Origin: Streptomyces yangpuensis
Lineage (GTDB): Bacteria > Actinomycetota > Actinomycetes > Streptomycetales > Streptomycetaceae
Length of the DNA stretch: 64,000 nt
Assembly (NCBI RefSeq): GCF_001005295.1
Contig: NZ_LBMK01000004.1
Coordinates: 264,651 to 328,650 of the forward strand
Direction of reading: 5' to 3'
The notes beneath the pieces were generated by a model that saw nothing but the letters and a program-made list of their open reading frames with translations, was not told the DNA's origin and made no database searches. Shown here piece by piece: positions 6,779 to 14,482 of the stretch. How positions within the stretch are numbered: the stretch's first letter is position 1; each line of letters opens with the position of its first letter. The position numbers and the translations under genes were made by a program.

Positions 6779-8128
6779 ATGCTCGAGCCATCTCGCTCGA
6801 AGGAACTCCCGGTCAGCCTGCTTACGGACCCAATGATGATCGAGGCATGCCAGGTCAGAGACTTCGGCCGCATCTTTCAGCTGGTCAAGGCACGAGCAGG
6901 CATCTATCCGTCGATGGTCGCGCGTCGCTGCGACCTGACTCCGAGCCGCGTGGGCGAGGTGATCGCTGGACGGCGGCAGCTGCTGCACATGGACGTGATC
7001 GAACGGATCTCTGACGGACTGCGCATCCCTGGACGCATGCTCGGCCTTGCCCGACGCTCCTGGGAGACGCCGCCCAGCTTGGCGGTCACGTCCCGCGAAC
7101 CGGCCGAGGTCCTGGCCCCCTCAGCCGTCGAACCACTGGCCGCCGGACTACCGGGGGCGGACGTCGACAGCATCCTCGCCCTGGCGGCCGAGCGGGGTCT
7201 CGGCGCCTCGACGCTGGACGCGCTGCATTCGTCGATCGCGGACTACTGGCGCCGGGACGACGAGCACGGTGGCGAGACCTTACGGCCGGCGGTCGTCGGC
7301 CAGCTCAGATACGTCGTGGATCTCCTCAAGGAGCAGCGTCCGGCTCCTCTGCGGGACGGCCTGCACGGCATCGCAGCCGAGCTGGCCCGGCTCACCGGAT
7401 GGACTTACTTCGACGCCCGCCAGTACAACCAGGCACGGGCCTACTTCACCGAATCCCTTGGACTGGCCAAGGCCATCGACGACCGCCAGTTCATGGCCAA
7501 CGTCCTCGCCTGCATGAGCCTCCAGGCCACCTACCAGGACAAGCCCGGAGACGCCCTCGCACTCGTCACAGCCGCCCAGGACCAGGCCCGAACGGCCGCG
7601 GGGACGACGCCGCGCGTGCTGGCCATGCTCGCGATGCGCGAAGCCTTCGCCCACGCCACCCTCGGCAACCACGGCGCGACCCACACCGCGATCTCGGAAG
7701 CCCATACCCACTTCGGACGGATCAGCTCCGGTGATCCGGACCCGGCCTGGGTCGGCTACTTCGACGAGCCGAAGCTGATCGTGGACACCGGCATCGCGCA
7801 CGGCCGCCTGGGCGAATCCGCCCTTGCCGAACCCCTCATCGCGGACGCCCTCCGCCACGAACACGCATCGAACCACCGAGGCCGAGCCTTCCACGCCTTC
7901 TGGCTCGCCCGCACCCAGCTCCAACGCGGCAAACTCGACGAGGCGTGCCATACGGCCATGGACGCCCTCGCCCCGGCAGCGGCCGTCAGCTCGCAACGAG
8001 TCGCCGGCCACCTCCGGGAGTTCTACGAGCAGCTGGAGCCCTTCCGCCGGGAACCGGCCGCGGTGGCATTCGAGGCCCGGCTCCGGGAAGTGCTGCCCCG
8101 TCAGGTCAGCGGATCGCCTCGTCCATGA
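6779..8128 (+). CDS. XRE helix-turn-helix regulator with TPR-like C-terminus
   Basis: A 449-residue regulator. An XRE-type helix-turn-helix is near residues 30-85 (MVARRCDLTPSRVGEVIAGR). The rest is helical with TPR-like repeats (ARAYFTESLGLAKAIDD and similar), the layout of Streptomyces HTH-TPR proteins thought to sense a small ligand or peptide. ATG 6779 has GGAG eight bases upstream; an internal MM at residues 19-20 is a weaker alternative. A TTA leucine codon at 7280-7282 is in frame (residue 168), so translation should depend on the bldA tRNA and be favoured late in growth. Its 3' end overlaps the convergent NUDIX gene by 23 bp. The palindrome at 6704 is its likely operator. Confidence 0.8.
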   Translation: MLEPSRSKELPVSLLTDPMMIEACQVRDFGRIFQLVKARAGIYPSMVARRCDLTPSRVGEVIAGRRQLLHMDVIERISDGLRIPGRMLGLARRSWETPPSLAVTSREPAEVLAPSAVEPLAAGLPGADVDSILALAAERGLGASTLDALHSSIADYWRRDDEHGGETLRPAVVGQLRYVVDLLKEQRPAPLRDGLHGIAAELARLTGWTYFDARQYNQARAYFTESLGLAKAIDDRQFMANVLACMSLQATYQDKPGDALALVTAAQDQARTAAGTTPRVLAMLAMREAFAHATLGNHGATHTAISEAHTHFGRISSGDPDPAWVGYFDEPKLIVDTGIAHGRLGESALAEPLIADALRHEHASNHRGRAFHAFWLARTQLQRGKLDEACHTAMDALAPAAAVSSQRVAGHLREFYEQLEPFRREPAAVAFEARLREVLPRQVSGSPRP

Positions 8129-8639
8129 GGACGTAGAGCAGCCCGACGAGGGAGCCGCTGCTGACGATCTCCCGCCGGTCGATCATGCCCCGGACGTCTG
8201 CCAGCGGGATCCACTCGATCCGGTCCGACTCGTTCTTCTCGGTCGGCGGACCCTCGTACGTCGCTCCGTCGGCCCGGAAGACGTGGTGCTGGGAGTCGGT
8301 GATGCCGTTGGCCGGTTCGGCGTAGAGCAGCGGCTTGACGGGACCGGGACGCCAGCCGGTCTCCTCCAGCACCTCACGGGCTACTGCGTCTGCAGGTGTC
8401 TCGCCCTCCTCGACCAGGCCCATGGGCAGCTCCCACGCCCACGCGTCCGTGATGAAGCGGTGCCGCCACATCATCAGCACCTCGCGGCGCTCGTTGACGA
8501 CGGCGGCCACGGCCAGGTGTCGAAGCTTGACGACGTGGTGTTCCCAGCGGTTCCCGTCCGGCGTCTCGACGTCGGTGAGCCACAGGTTCACCCAGCTGTT
8601 CTCGTAGATCGGACGTTCCCCGTGGATCTTCCACTGCAT
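8106..8639 (-). CDS. NUDIX hydrolase (ADP-ribose pyrophosphatase-like)
   Basis: A 177-residue NUDIX enzyme. The complete Nudix box is visible (GLVEEGETPADAVAREVLEE then TGW), matching GX5EX7REUXEEXGU, so Mg-dependent diphosphate hydrolysis is likely. The preceding ELPMG and the N-terminal WVNLWLTDVETPDG resemble the ADP-ribose and NDP-sugar pyrophosphatase branch, though the substrate is inferred only. ATG 8639 follows a purine-rich GAGAGGGG. The gene is convergent with the XRE/TPR regulator and their coding ends overlap by 23 bp. Confidence 0.85.
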   Translation of the reverse strand: MQWKIHGERPIYENSWVNLWLTDVETPDGNRWEHHVVKLRHLAVAAVVNERREVLMMWRHRFITDAWAWELPMGLVEEGETPADAVAREVLEETGWRPGPVKPLLYAEPANGITDSQHHVFRADGATYEGPPTEKNESDRIEWIPLADVRGMIDRREIVSSGSLVGLLYVLMDEAIR

Positions 8640-8688
8640 TGCTGCGGCCCCTCTCGATCGACCTCCAGCATCGCAGAGAGGGGGGCGG

Positions 8689-8877
8689 TCAGGGCGGGGT
8701 TCGGCCGGGAGTCATCGGCGGCGGGCCGTCCGCGATGCCGGCGCTCTCCGTGGCGCTCGCGGCGCTCGGGGTGTCCTCGGTGCCGAACGCGGTGGAGGGG
8801 AGCTGGAGGGTTCCCACGATCGCGGCCACTGCCGCCGCGGCGACGATGGATATCCGGTGCTTGCCTGTGAATCGCAA
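8689..8877 (-). CDS. Small secreted peptide, 62 residues
   Basis: A TTG start at 8877 follows GAGAGGG. The protein has a basic N-terminus (MRFTGKHR), a hydrophobic stretch rich in Ala/Val/Ile to about residue 24, and a possible signal-peptidase site after TAFG. The mature part would be only about 30 residues, Ser/Thr/Pro-rich. It shares a 234-bp divergent promoter region with the secreted protease at 9112. Function is unknown. The non-ATG start makes the call moderate. Confidence 0.45.
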   Translation of the reverse strand: MRFTGKHRISIVAAAAVAAIVGTLQLPSTAFGTEDTPSAASATESAGIADGPPPMTPGRTPP

Positions 8878-9111
8878 GTGTTCGTTGCCCTCTCGTCAAG
8901 ATTCTCCTTCCGCGGGCCCGCGCGACGGCGGGGGCGGCGAGAATCGAAGTGATGATAGGTCAGGCGGTCAAAGAGCTTGCGATGGGCCCGAGTTGACGGG
9001 CGCGGGTGGACTGCTGGGGGTGACGGACCGGCTACGCAGGGGTCGTCACGTGCCTTGCACCCGGCCCTGCGGGCAAGGCATGCTTCGCCAGGGCAAAGCG
9101 GAAGGATCATC

Positions 9112-9963
9112 ATGCCGGTGGACAAGCGGAGCGTCGTGACGGCGGTGCTGTGTGGGGTGGCGGCGCTGGGGGCTTCCGCGGCGGTCGCGAAGCTCGCGCC
9201 GCCGCCCGAGGCGACCGCGCCCGTACGGGCGAAGGCCGCGCAGCCCTCCCTCTCACCGACGGCTCCCTCGCGCTCGCACGCGCCGAAGCCCCAGCTGTCC
9301 GGGCAGCCCGGGATCACCCTGCCGCCGGGCGTCACGCCCCCGCCGGGCGGCCCCGCCGCCTTCACCGGCGCCCTGTTCACCAACGGCCTGGGCAGCGACC
9401 ACTTCTGCACCGCCACCGTGGTGCAGAGCCCCGGCCGCAACCTCATCGTCACCGCCGGGCACTGCCTGCTCGCCGGGAAGCAGGGCGACGGGACCGCCGT
9501 CTTCGCGCCCGCCTACGCCAACGACACCGCCCCGTACGGCACATGGAAGATCGAGGAGGTCTTCGAGGACGAGCGCTGGGCCGAGGGTACGGACGACGAC
9601 TACGACCTCGCCTTCGCCACGCTCGCCCCCGACGCCCAGGGCCGCTCGATCGAGGACGTGACCGGCGCGGCCGTACTCGACACCACGGGCCGGACCGGCG
9701 AGGAGGTCACCGTCACCGGCTACCCCGCCGACCGCAAGATCCCCCGCACCTGCACGGCGACCGCGGTCCGCGAGAGCGCGACCCAGCAGCGCTTCGACTG
9801 CGCGGACTTCCCGGGCGGCACCAGCGGCAGCGCGTGGATCGCCCGCGACGGCAAGATCGTCGGCATCCTCACGGGCGGCGACACCGACGACGTCTCGACC
9901 AGCACGGTCCTGGGCGACTACGCGGCCTCCCTCTACACCAGGGCCACCACCAAGACCCCCTAG
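9112..9963 (+). CDS. Secreted trypsin-like serine protease
   Basis: A 283-residue exported protease of the chymotrypsin/V8 clan. ATG 9112 has GGAAGGA nine bases upstream. A signal peptide covers roughly residues 1-28 (VVTAVLCGVAALGASAAVA), and a Pro/Ser-rich linker runs to about residue 80. The catalytic triad is visible: His117 in TAGHC, Asp165 in DDYDLAF and Ser238 in GGTSGSAW. Cysteines near His117 and in RTC/FDC could form two disulfides. It would act outside the cell on proteins, or cleave glutamyl bonds if V8-like. It is divergent from a small secreted peptide and convergent with the 103-residue gene. Confidence 0.88.
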   Translation: MPVDKRSVVTAVLCGVAALGASAAVAKLAPPPEATAPVRAKAAQPSLSPTAPSRSHAPKPQLSGQPGITLPPGVTPPPGGPAAFTGALFTNGLGSDHFCTATVVQSPGRNLIVTAGHCLLAGKQGDGTAVFAPAYANDTAPYGTWKIEEVFEDERWAEGTDDDYDLAFATLAPDAQGRSIEDVTGAAVLDTTGRTGEEVTVTGYPADRKIPRTCTATAVRESATQQRFDCADFPGGTSGSAWIARDGKIVGILTGGDTDDVSTSTVLGDYAASLYTRATTKTP

Positions 9964-9999
9964 AGCTCCGGCGCCCGCCGGTACGGGGCTCGTTCGGGG

Positions 10000-10311
10000 C
10001 TACTGCCAGAAGATCCGCTCGATGACGATCTGCGGTTCGGCGGTGCGATGGACGAAGGTGTAGCGCAGCCAGCCGTGGCCCCGGTCGAAGTAGAGGATGT
10101 GGGCGCCGCGGGGGTCGGTGGAGCGGACCGGCTCGATGCTCACCTTGGTGGTGTCGAGGTGGTCGTCACGGTAGGGATGCCGTGACGTCTTCAGCTCCGT
10201 GATCGCGTCGGTGATCAGATCCCGTACCTCGGCGGGCAGGGTGTCGCGGTATTCGGAGGCCAGCTTGGTCCAGTCCGCGGCCCACGGCGGGCCGGTGAAC
10301 TCTGCGCTCAC
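10000..10311 (-). CDS. Small protein, second gene of a putative toxin-antitoxin-like pair
   Basis: A 103-residue protein that starts at GTG 10311 and overlaps the upstream stop as GTGA, so translation is coupled. It reads like a compact RelE/ParE-type fold: an N-terminal helix (LPAEVRDLITDAITELK), then beta strands ending RYTFVHRTAEPQIVIERIFW. This similarity is by eye only. No catalytic residues can be assigned. With the DUF6247-like gene just upstream it forms a two-gene unit resembling type II toxin-antitoxin operons. Confidence 0.5.
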   Translation of the reverse strand: MSAEFTGPPWAADWTKLASEYRDTLPAEVRDLITDAITELKTSRHPYRDDHLDTTKVSIEPVRSTDPRGAHILYFDRGHGWLRYTFVHRTAEPQIVIERIFWQ

Positions 10312-10652
10312 TCGCCGGGTCCCAGCGCGGCCACCCGGTGGTGGATGCGCGATGCCTCTTCCAGCAGGTCCCTGGCCTTGTCGGGGTCCGCGCACTCGGC
10401 CGCCCGCTGTTCCAGATCACGTACGTGGTGGTCGAGGTGGGGGTCCCGGGCGATCGCGTACTCGCCCCACCAGCGGGCCAGAAACGCCGGCGCCGCCCCG
10501 ATGTCGTAGGTGTCGGCGACCTTCGCCCGCCAGTTGGCCTCGAAGTCGTCCAGGAGCTGCGGAGCGTGGGCGGCGATCGCCGCCCGCACTGCGGGAATGC
10601 TGCGCTCGGGCATCGGGGGGACACCGTGGGCGGGCCTCGGGGCGGTGGTCAT
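10308..10652 (-). CDS. DUF6247-like protein, first gene of a putative toxin-antitoxin-like pair
   Basis: A 114-residue helical protein. ATG 10652 has GAGGAA about seven bases upstream. The pattern PERSIPAVRAAIAAHAPQLL followed by DDFEANW and a charged C-terminus (DPDKARDLLEEASRIHHRV) resembles actinobacterial DUF6247 proteins, often found before a RelE-like partner. It overlaps the downstream gene by 4 bp. As the first gene of a coupled pair it would be the antitoxin, but no DNA-binding motif is obvious. Confidence 0.55.
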   Translation of the reverse strand: MTTAPRPAHGVPPMPERSIPAVRAAIAAHAPQLLDDFEANWRAKVADTYDIGAAPAFLARWWGEYAIARDPHLDHHVRDLEQRAAECADPDKARDLLEEASRIHHRVAALGPGE

Positions 10653-10768
10653 CAGCGCTTCCTCTTCCGGTAGGCGCCCTCCACGATAGTGCGCCGGGCG
10701 CGGCCCCGTGAGGACTGGCCGGATCCGTCCGAGGGAAATCCACCCGCTGGGGCGGCCCCGGGGCGGGG

Positions 10769-11212
10769 TCAGGGGAGGAGGCCCAGGTGGATGGGTTCGG
10801 GCAGGGGGTTGTTGAGGAGGTCCGCGAGGCGGGGTGGCCATACCGGTTCGCCCAGGGCGGCCAGGCGTTCCGCCGAGAGCCACTGCCAGTGGATGCCGGG
10901 GGACTCCAGGACCGGTTCCCGGTGCGGGCCCGTGGTGACGTAGATGTGCTCGTGCTGGCGCACCGGTACGCCCTGGTGCGTGAAGTCGTGCTCCCACGTG
11001 CACAGCAGGCGCTCCGGCTCCAGGTCGGTCCACCCGGTCTCCTCGCGCAGCTCGCGCCGCACGCAGTCCTCGGGGCTCTCGCCGGGGTCGATCCCGCCGC
11101 CGGGCGGCAGCCAGTGGATGCCCACCTCCACGTTGTCCTCGCGGAAGAGGAACACCGACCCGGCGGGGGACAGGATGACAACGCGTGCCGCGTGACGTGG
11201 AGTTCGCCTCAT
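10769..11212 (-). CDS. NUDIX hydrolase
   Basis: A 147-residue single-domain NUDIX enzyme. The box GGGIDPGESPEDCVRRELRE then ETGW is complete, so a Mg-dependent nucleoside-diphosphate-type hydrolase is predicted. The small size and the RVVILSPAGSVFLFRED opening resemble MutT/8-oxo-dGTP or general housecleaning members. ATG 11212 lacks a strong ribosome site. Upstream, CGGTTTCGG (11235-11243) and CCGAAACCG (11262-11270) form a 9-bp inverted repeat that may be regulatory. The next gene upstream is a broken histidine kinase. Confidence 0.82.
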   Translation of the reverse strand: MRRTPRHAARVVILSPAGSVFLFREDNVEVGIHWLPPGGGIDPGESPEDCVRRELREETGWTDLEPERLLCTWEHDFTHQGVPVRQHEHIYVTTGPHREPVLESPGIHWQWLSAERLAALGEPVWPPRLADLLNNPLPEPIHLGLLP

Positions 11213-11368
11213 CGATTCAGAGTACGTCGGTGATCGGTTTCGGGGGACGGGCTTGCGTCCACCGAAACCGGACCCCGAAGCCGGCGGTCTCCCTACGCCG
11301 CGGCCGGGGCCGGGGCCGGGGCCGGCGACAGGCGGGCCGCACGCACCGCCGGGCAGAGGCCGGCCGGC

Positions 11369-11860
11369 GTGCCGACCACCAGGGTCGCGGCGGAGCCGGC
11401 GGACCAGGCGGGGCTCGCGGCCGCCGAGCTGGCTGCCTGCCCGCAGGAGGGCCTGACGGTCGGACGGACCTTCGCGCCGCTGACGGTGACCGGCGACCGG
11501 GTGCTGCTGGGCCATCTGCTGCGCAACCTGCTGACGAACGTGGTGCGTCACAACCGTGCGGAGGGCCGGATCTCCGTCTCCACCTCCGCGGACGGGGAAC
11601 TGACGGTGTCGAACACCGGTCCGGTGATCGATCCTGTGGATGTGCCGGCGCTCCTGGAGCCCTTCCGCAGGCGGGCCGAGCGGCAGCACACCGCAGGTGA
11701 GGGCGCCGGACCGGGCCTGTCGATCGCCGCGTCGACCGTCCGGGCGCACGAGGCGGAGCTGAGGGCCGCGGCCAATCCGGGACAGGGGGGTGGCCTGACG
11801 GTCCGTGTCCGGTTCCCCGTGCCCGGCGTGGCGCGCACAACGCGGACAAACCAGCTCTGA
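11369..11860 (+). pseudogene. Truncated sensor histidine kinase (C-terminal ATPase part only)
   Basis: The frame encodes the HATPase_c half of a two-component kinase. It has an N-box-like HLLRNLLTNVVRHN, SNTGPVIDP in the G1 position, LLEPFRR, and a G2-like AGPGLSIAAS. There is no phospho-acceptor His domain, HAMP or membrane segment, and upstream DNA in the same frame is only low-complexity GGGGCC repeats (about 11300-11330). Intact kinases are over 350 residues, so this 163-residue piece is a 5'-truncated remnant. No response regulator is adjacent. Confidence 0.75.
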
Positions 11861-11886
11861 TGGTGCGCTGATGTACGGTCGGTTGA

Positions 11887-12705
11887 ATGAGCAAGCACGC
11901 CCGAGCACGCTCCCGCCCCGCCCGTACGAACCGCCGTACGAACCGCCGTGCGGCCCGCCGCGCCGTCCTCGCCGCCGCTCTCGGCCTGGTGACCTTCACC
12001 GCGGGATGGGCGTATGTCGCCCACGACCCGGACCGGGCCGCGGGCGCGGCGCAGGCCAGTACGGACTCCCGCCCGCAGCCCGTGGACCGGGTGGCGCGCG
12101 ACGTCCCGCGGTCGCCCACGCAGGGCCTGACCGGGATCAGTGAACGGACCCGGGCGCGGATCCCGGCCGAGTCCCGCCAGCTGATCCTGGTGACCGGCCG
12201 GGCCGTGGACTCCTCGGAGTCGACCGCCACCCTGTACACCCGTCCCGAGGCCGGGGCCGACTGGGTCAAGGCGGAGAGCTGGCCGGCGCGCAACGGCGCG
12301 AGGGGCTGGTCCACGGAGCGCACGTACGGCGACCTGACCTCGCCGCAGGGCGTCTTCGCGCTCACCGACGCGGGCGGGCTGCTGTCCCCGCCGCCGGGTA
12401 CACGGCTCCCCTACGACGAGGACCGGGGCTTCGTCGCCACCGGCCGCGGGGTGAACGGGGAGTCCCTGGTGGGGTCCTTCGACTATGTCGTCGCCATCGA
12501 CTTCAACCGCCGTCCGGGCCACTCCCCGCTGGACCCGGTCAAGCCGGACGGCGAGGACAAGGGCGGCAACATCTGGCTCCACGTGGACCACGACGGCCCT
12601 TCCCAGGGCTGCGTCGGCATCCCCAAGGAGGCCATGCGCAAGGTCCTGGAAACCCTGGACCCGGCGGCGAAGCCGGTCATCGTGATGGGGCCGGAAGGGT
12701 TCTGA
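11887..12705 (+). CDS. Secreted L,D-transpeptidase (YkuD/ErfK type)
   Basis: A 272-residue exported protein. It has an arginine-rich N-terminus and one hydrophobic export segment (about 27-45, AVLAAALGLVTFTAGWAYV), then a catalytic domain with the motif HVDHDGPSQGCVGIP. Cys242 is the likely nucleophile and the upstream His the base. This matches L,D-transpeptidase-like proteins that make 3-3 peptidoglycan cross-links, or related DUF members whose activity is unproven. The N-terminus has a tandem repeat (ARTNRRTNRRAARRA). Its stop lies 9 bp from the convergent PIN-domain gene. Confidence 0.8.
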   Translation: MSKHARARSRPARTNRRTNRRAARRAVLAAALGLVTFTAGWAYVAHDPDRAAGAAQASTDSRPQPVDRVARDVPRSPTQGLTGISERTRARIPAESRQLILVTGRAVDSSESTATLYTRPEAGADWVKAESWPARNGARGWSTERTYGDLTSPQGVFALTDAGGLLSPPPGTRLPYDEDRGFVATGRGVNGESLVGSFDYVVAIDFNRRPGHSPLDPVKPDGEDKGGNIWLHVDHDGPSQGCVGIPKEAMRKVLETLDPAAKPVIVMGPEGF

Positions 12706-12714
12706 AGGGCCCGG

Positions 12715-13092
12715 TCAGTCGCCCAGGTCCAGGACGCGGACCGGCTCTCCCTCCCAGCGCTTGGGGAAGGTGGTGGCGACGATCGCTCCGTCGGGACGTT
12801 CGGGTGTGGGCTGGGCCGCGTGCTGGGTGTGCGCCGCGGCCCAGGTCTCCAGGCGCGCCAGTGCCAGTGCGGCAGGCAGGTCCAGGTCGAGGATGGTGAT
12901 GCCCGGCAGGGCGGCCAGGTGCTCGGCCGTGCCGTGCCGGGCGCGGTCCGCCTCGACCAGTGCGCAGGAAGGCGCGTAAAGGAACCAGCCGGCCTCGGCA
13001 TGCGCGCGGTGGATGAGCCGCGACGCGAGGACGTTGCCCTGCCCTGCTGCGAGCATCGCTGTCTCGTCCAGCACGATGTGCGTTTCCGTCAC
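12715..13092 (-). CDS. PIN-domain toxin-like ribonuclease (VapC-like)
   Basis: A 125-residue PIN-like protein. Acidic residues are placed as in the family: Asp9/Glu10 in VLDETAML, Glu47 in ALVEADRA and a late Asp in RPDGAIVATT. The expected activity is metal-dependent RNA cleavage. It is the second gene of an operon: its ATG overlaps the stop of the antitoxin-like gene as ATGA. The short length and the AHTQHAAQ region differ from classic VapC, so a divergent subgroup is likely. Convergent with the L,D-transpeptidase gene. Confidence 0.72.
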   Translation of the reverse strand: MTETHIVLDETAMLAAGQGNVLASRLIHRAHAEAGWFLYAPSCALVEADRARHGTAEHLAALPGITILDLDLPAALALARLETWAAAHTQHAAQPTPERPDGAIVATTFPKRWEGEPVRVLDLGD

Positions 13093-13346
13093 CGGCCCCT
13101 CGCCTCCGCCAGGCGCCGGTCCAACTCCGTGTCCAGGTCCCTCTGCTGCGACGAGGACGGGTCGTAGCCGTTCCAGGCGTGCAGCGCGGCGCGTGCCCGT
13201 TCAGCCCGTTCGGCTCGCTCCGCCGGAGTGAGCAGCGTCTCGGCGAGACGGGCCAGGTACGCGCGCAGCGACAGCCCCTCGGCCGCGGCTATGGCGGCGA
13301 GTCTGTCCTTGGCTTCCTCGGGGATGCGGATGTTGGCGTCGGCCAT
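13089..13346 (-). CDS. Antitoxin of the PIN-domain module
   Basis: An 85-residue protein starting at ATG 13346 with GGAAGGAG eight bases upstream. The start IRIPEEAKDRLAAIAAAEGL followed by SLRAYLARL is typical of ribbon-helix-helix VapB/FitA-like antitoxins. The charged C-terminus would wrap the toxin. It overlaps the PIN gene by 4 bp. A 24-bp perfect hairpin palindrome 26 bp upstream is a good candidate for the autoregulatory operator. Confidence 0.72.
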   Translation of the reverse strand: MADANIRIPEEAKDRLAAIAAAEGLSLRAYLARLAETLLTPAERAERAERARAALHAWNGYDPSSSQQRDLDTELDRRLAEARGR

Positions 13347-13371
13347 GAGCGTGCTCCTTCCCATGGCGAAA

Positions 13372-13395
13372 GGGTACGGGTACGCACCCGTACCC
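13372..13395. promoter_or_regulatory. Palindromic operator of the PIN toxin-antitoxin operon
   Basis: GGGTACGGGT (13372-13381) and ACCCGTACCC (13386-13395) are perfect 10-bp inverted arms around ACGC, directly upstream of the antitoxin gene. RHH antitoxins typically bind such sites to repress their own operon. The inner repeat GTACGGGTACG gives extra half-site symmetry. Confidence 0.7.
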
Positions 13396-13448
13396 GCAAG
13401 GGACGCGCCTGCGCGGGCGGCCCCGTCGGATACCCCCCTCCCTCTTGT

Positions 13449-13463
13449 CTGACGGGCCGTCAG
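13449..13463. promoter_or_regulatory. CTGACG-N3-CGTCAG operator, site 2
   Basis: Perfect palindrome CTGACGGGCCGTCAG, 61 bp before the LLM oxidoreductase start. It has the same arms as the sites at 3843, 15353 and 39377. Predicted operator for the 13525-15268 operon. Confidence 0.75.
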
Positions 13464-13524
13464 GTACCACGATGGCCCGGCACCGATAGGACGAATCGGC
13501 AGACGAAGGCGAGGCGGGCCCGCC

Positions 13525-14472
13525 ATGGCGCGCGTGTTTCCGGAAGGTCGGCTGGTCTACGGGATGCAGCTCCCGGTCCAGTCGCAGAGCACCCTCTACG
13601 CCGAGCCCTGGGAGGCGGCGGCCGGGGCCCGCGATCTCGCCGAGATCGCGCGGGCCGCCGACCGGTCGGGCTTCGGATACCTGGCCACCTGCGACCACGT
13701 GGCGATCCCGCGGCGGCTCGCGGGGCCGATGAGCACCGTCTGGTACGACCCGGTGGCCACCCTGTCCTTCCTCGCCGGGATCACCGAGCACGTGCGGCTG
13801 ATGAGCCACGTGGCGATCCTCGGCCTGCGCCACCCGCTGATCAGCGCCAAGCAGTACGCCACCCTCGACCACCTCTGCGGCGGCCGGCTGATCCTCGGGG
13901 TCGGCGCCGGTCACGTCCAGGAGGAGTTCGAGGTCCTCGGCGTGGACTTCGCGCGCCGCGGAGCCGCCCTCGACGAGACCCTGGACGCGCTGCGGGCGGC
14001 GCTGGGCCCCGAGGAGTACCCGGAGTTCGAGGGCGGGCTGTTCTCCTTCAGGGACCTCGGGCAGCTGCCGCGGCCCGCCCAGGAGCGGATCCCCGTCTGG
14101 GTGGGCGGCTCCTCGCCCGCGGCCGTCCGCCGGGCCGCCGTCCGCGGGGACGGCTGGCTCCCGCAGGGCGACCCGCGCGAGAAGCTCCCGGCGCAGATCG
14201 CCCGTATCGCGCGGCTGCGCGCCGAGGCCGGCGTCACCGGACCCTTCGAGGTCGGCGCGATCACCGAGGCGCTGTACGTCGGCGAGCCCGGCTGGGACAC
14301 CGGCCGCCGCACCCTCACCGGCAAGGCGGAGGCGCTCGCCGAGTCCCTGCGCGAGTACCGGGCGCTCGGCGTGGACCAGATCCAGGTCCGCTTCCGCAGC
14401 CGTGACCGCGCCGAACTCGTCGACCAGATCACCGCCTTCGGGGCCGAAGTGGCCCCGTACCTCAATGACTAG
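13525..14472 (+). CDS. LLM-class F420-dependent oxidoreductase
   Basis: A 315-residue luciferase-like TIM-barrel enzyme. Seen are LATCDHVAIPRR, the central LDHLCGGRLILGVGAGHVQE typical of F420-binding LLM proteins, and IPVWVGGSSPAAVRRAA. It should transfer hydride between reduced deazaflavin F420 and an unknown carbonyl or enone substrate; FMN use cannot be excluded. It is the first gene of an operon with an SDR 10 bp downstream. A perfect CTGACG operator precedes it. FbiC, which makes the F420 chromophore, is encoded 22 kb away. Confidence 0.8.
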   Translation: MARVFPEGRLVYGMQLPVQSQSTLYAEPWEAAAGARDLAEIARAADRSGFGYLATCDHVAIPRRLAGPMSTVWYDPVATLSFLAGITEHVRLMSHVAILGLRHPLISAKQYATLDHLCGGRLILGVGAGHVQEEFEVLGVDFARRGAALDETLDALRAALGPEEYPEFEGGLFSFRDLGQLPRPAQERIPVWVGGSSPAAVRRAAVRGDGWLPQGDPREKLPAQIARIARLRAEAGVTGPFEVGAITEALYVGEPGWDTGRRTLTGKAEALAESLREYRALGVDQIQVRFRSRDRAELVDQITAFGAEVAPYLND

Positions 14473-14482
14473 GAGCACGGGC

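Noticed and set aside
10000-13395. A defence island or prophage fragment
   Set aside because: Only small toxin-antitoxin-like pairs are present; no integrase, phage structural, restriction or nuclease-helicase genes were found.
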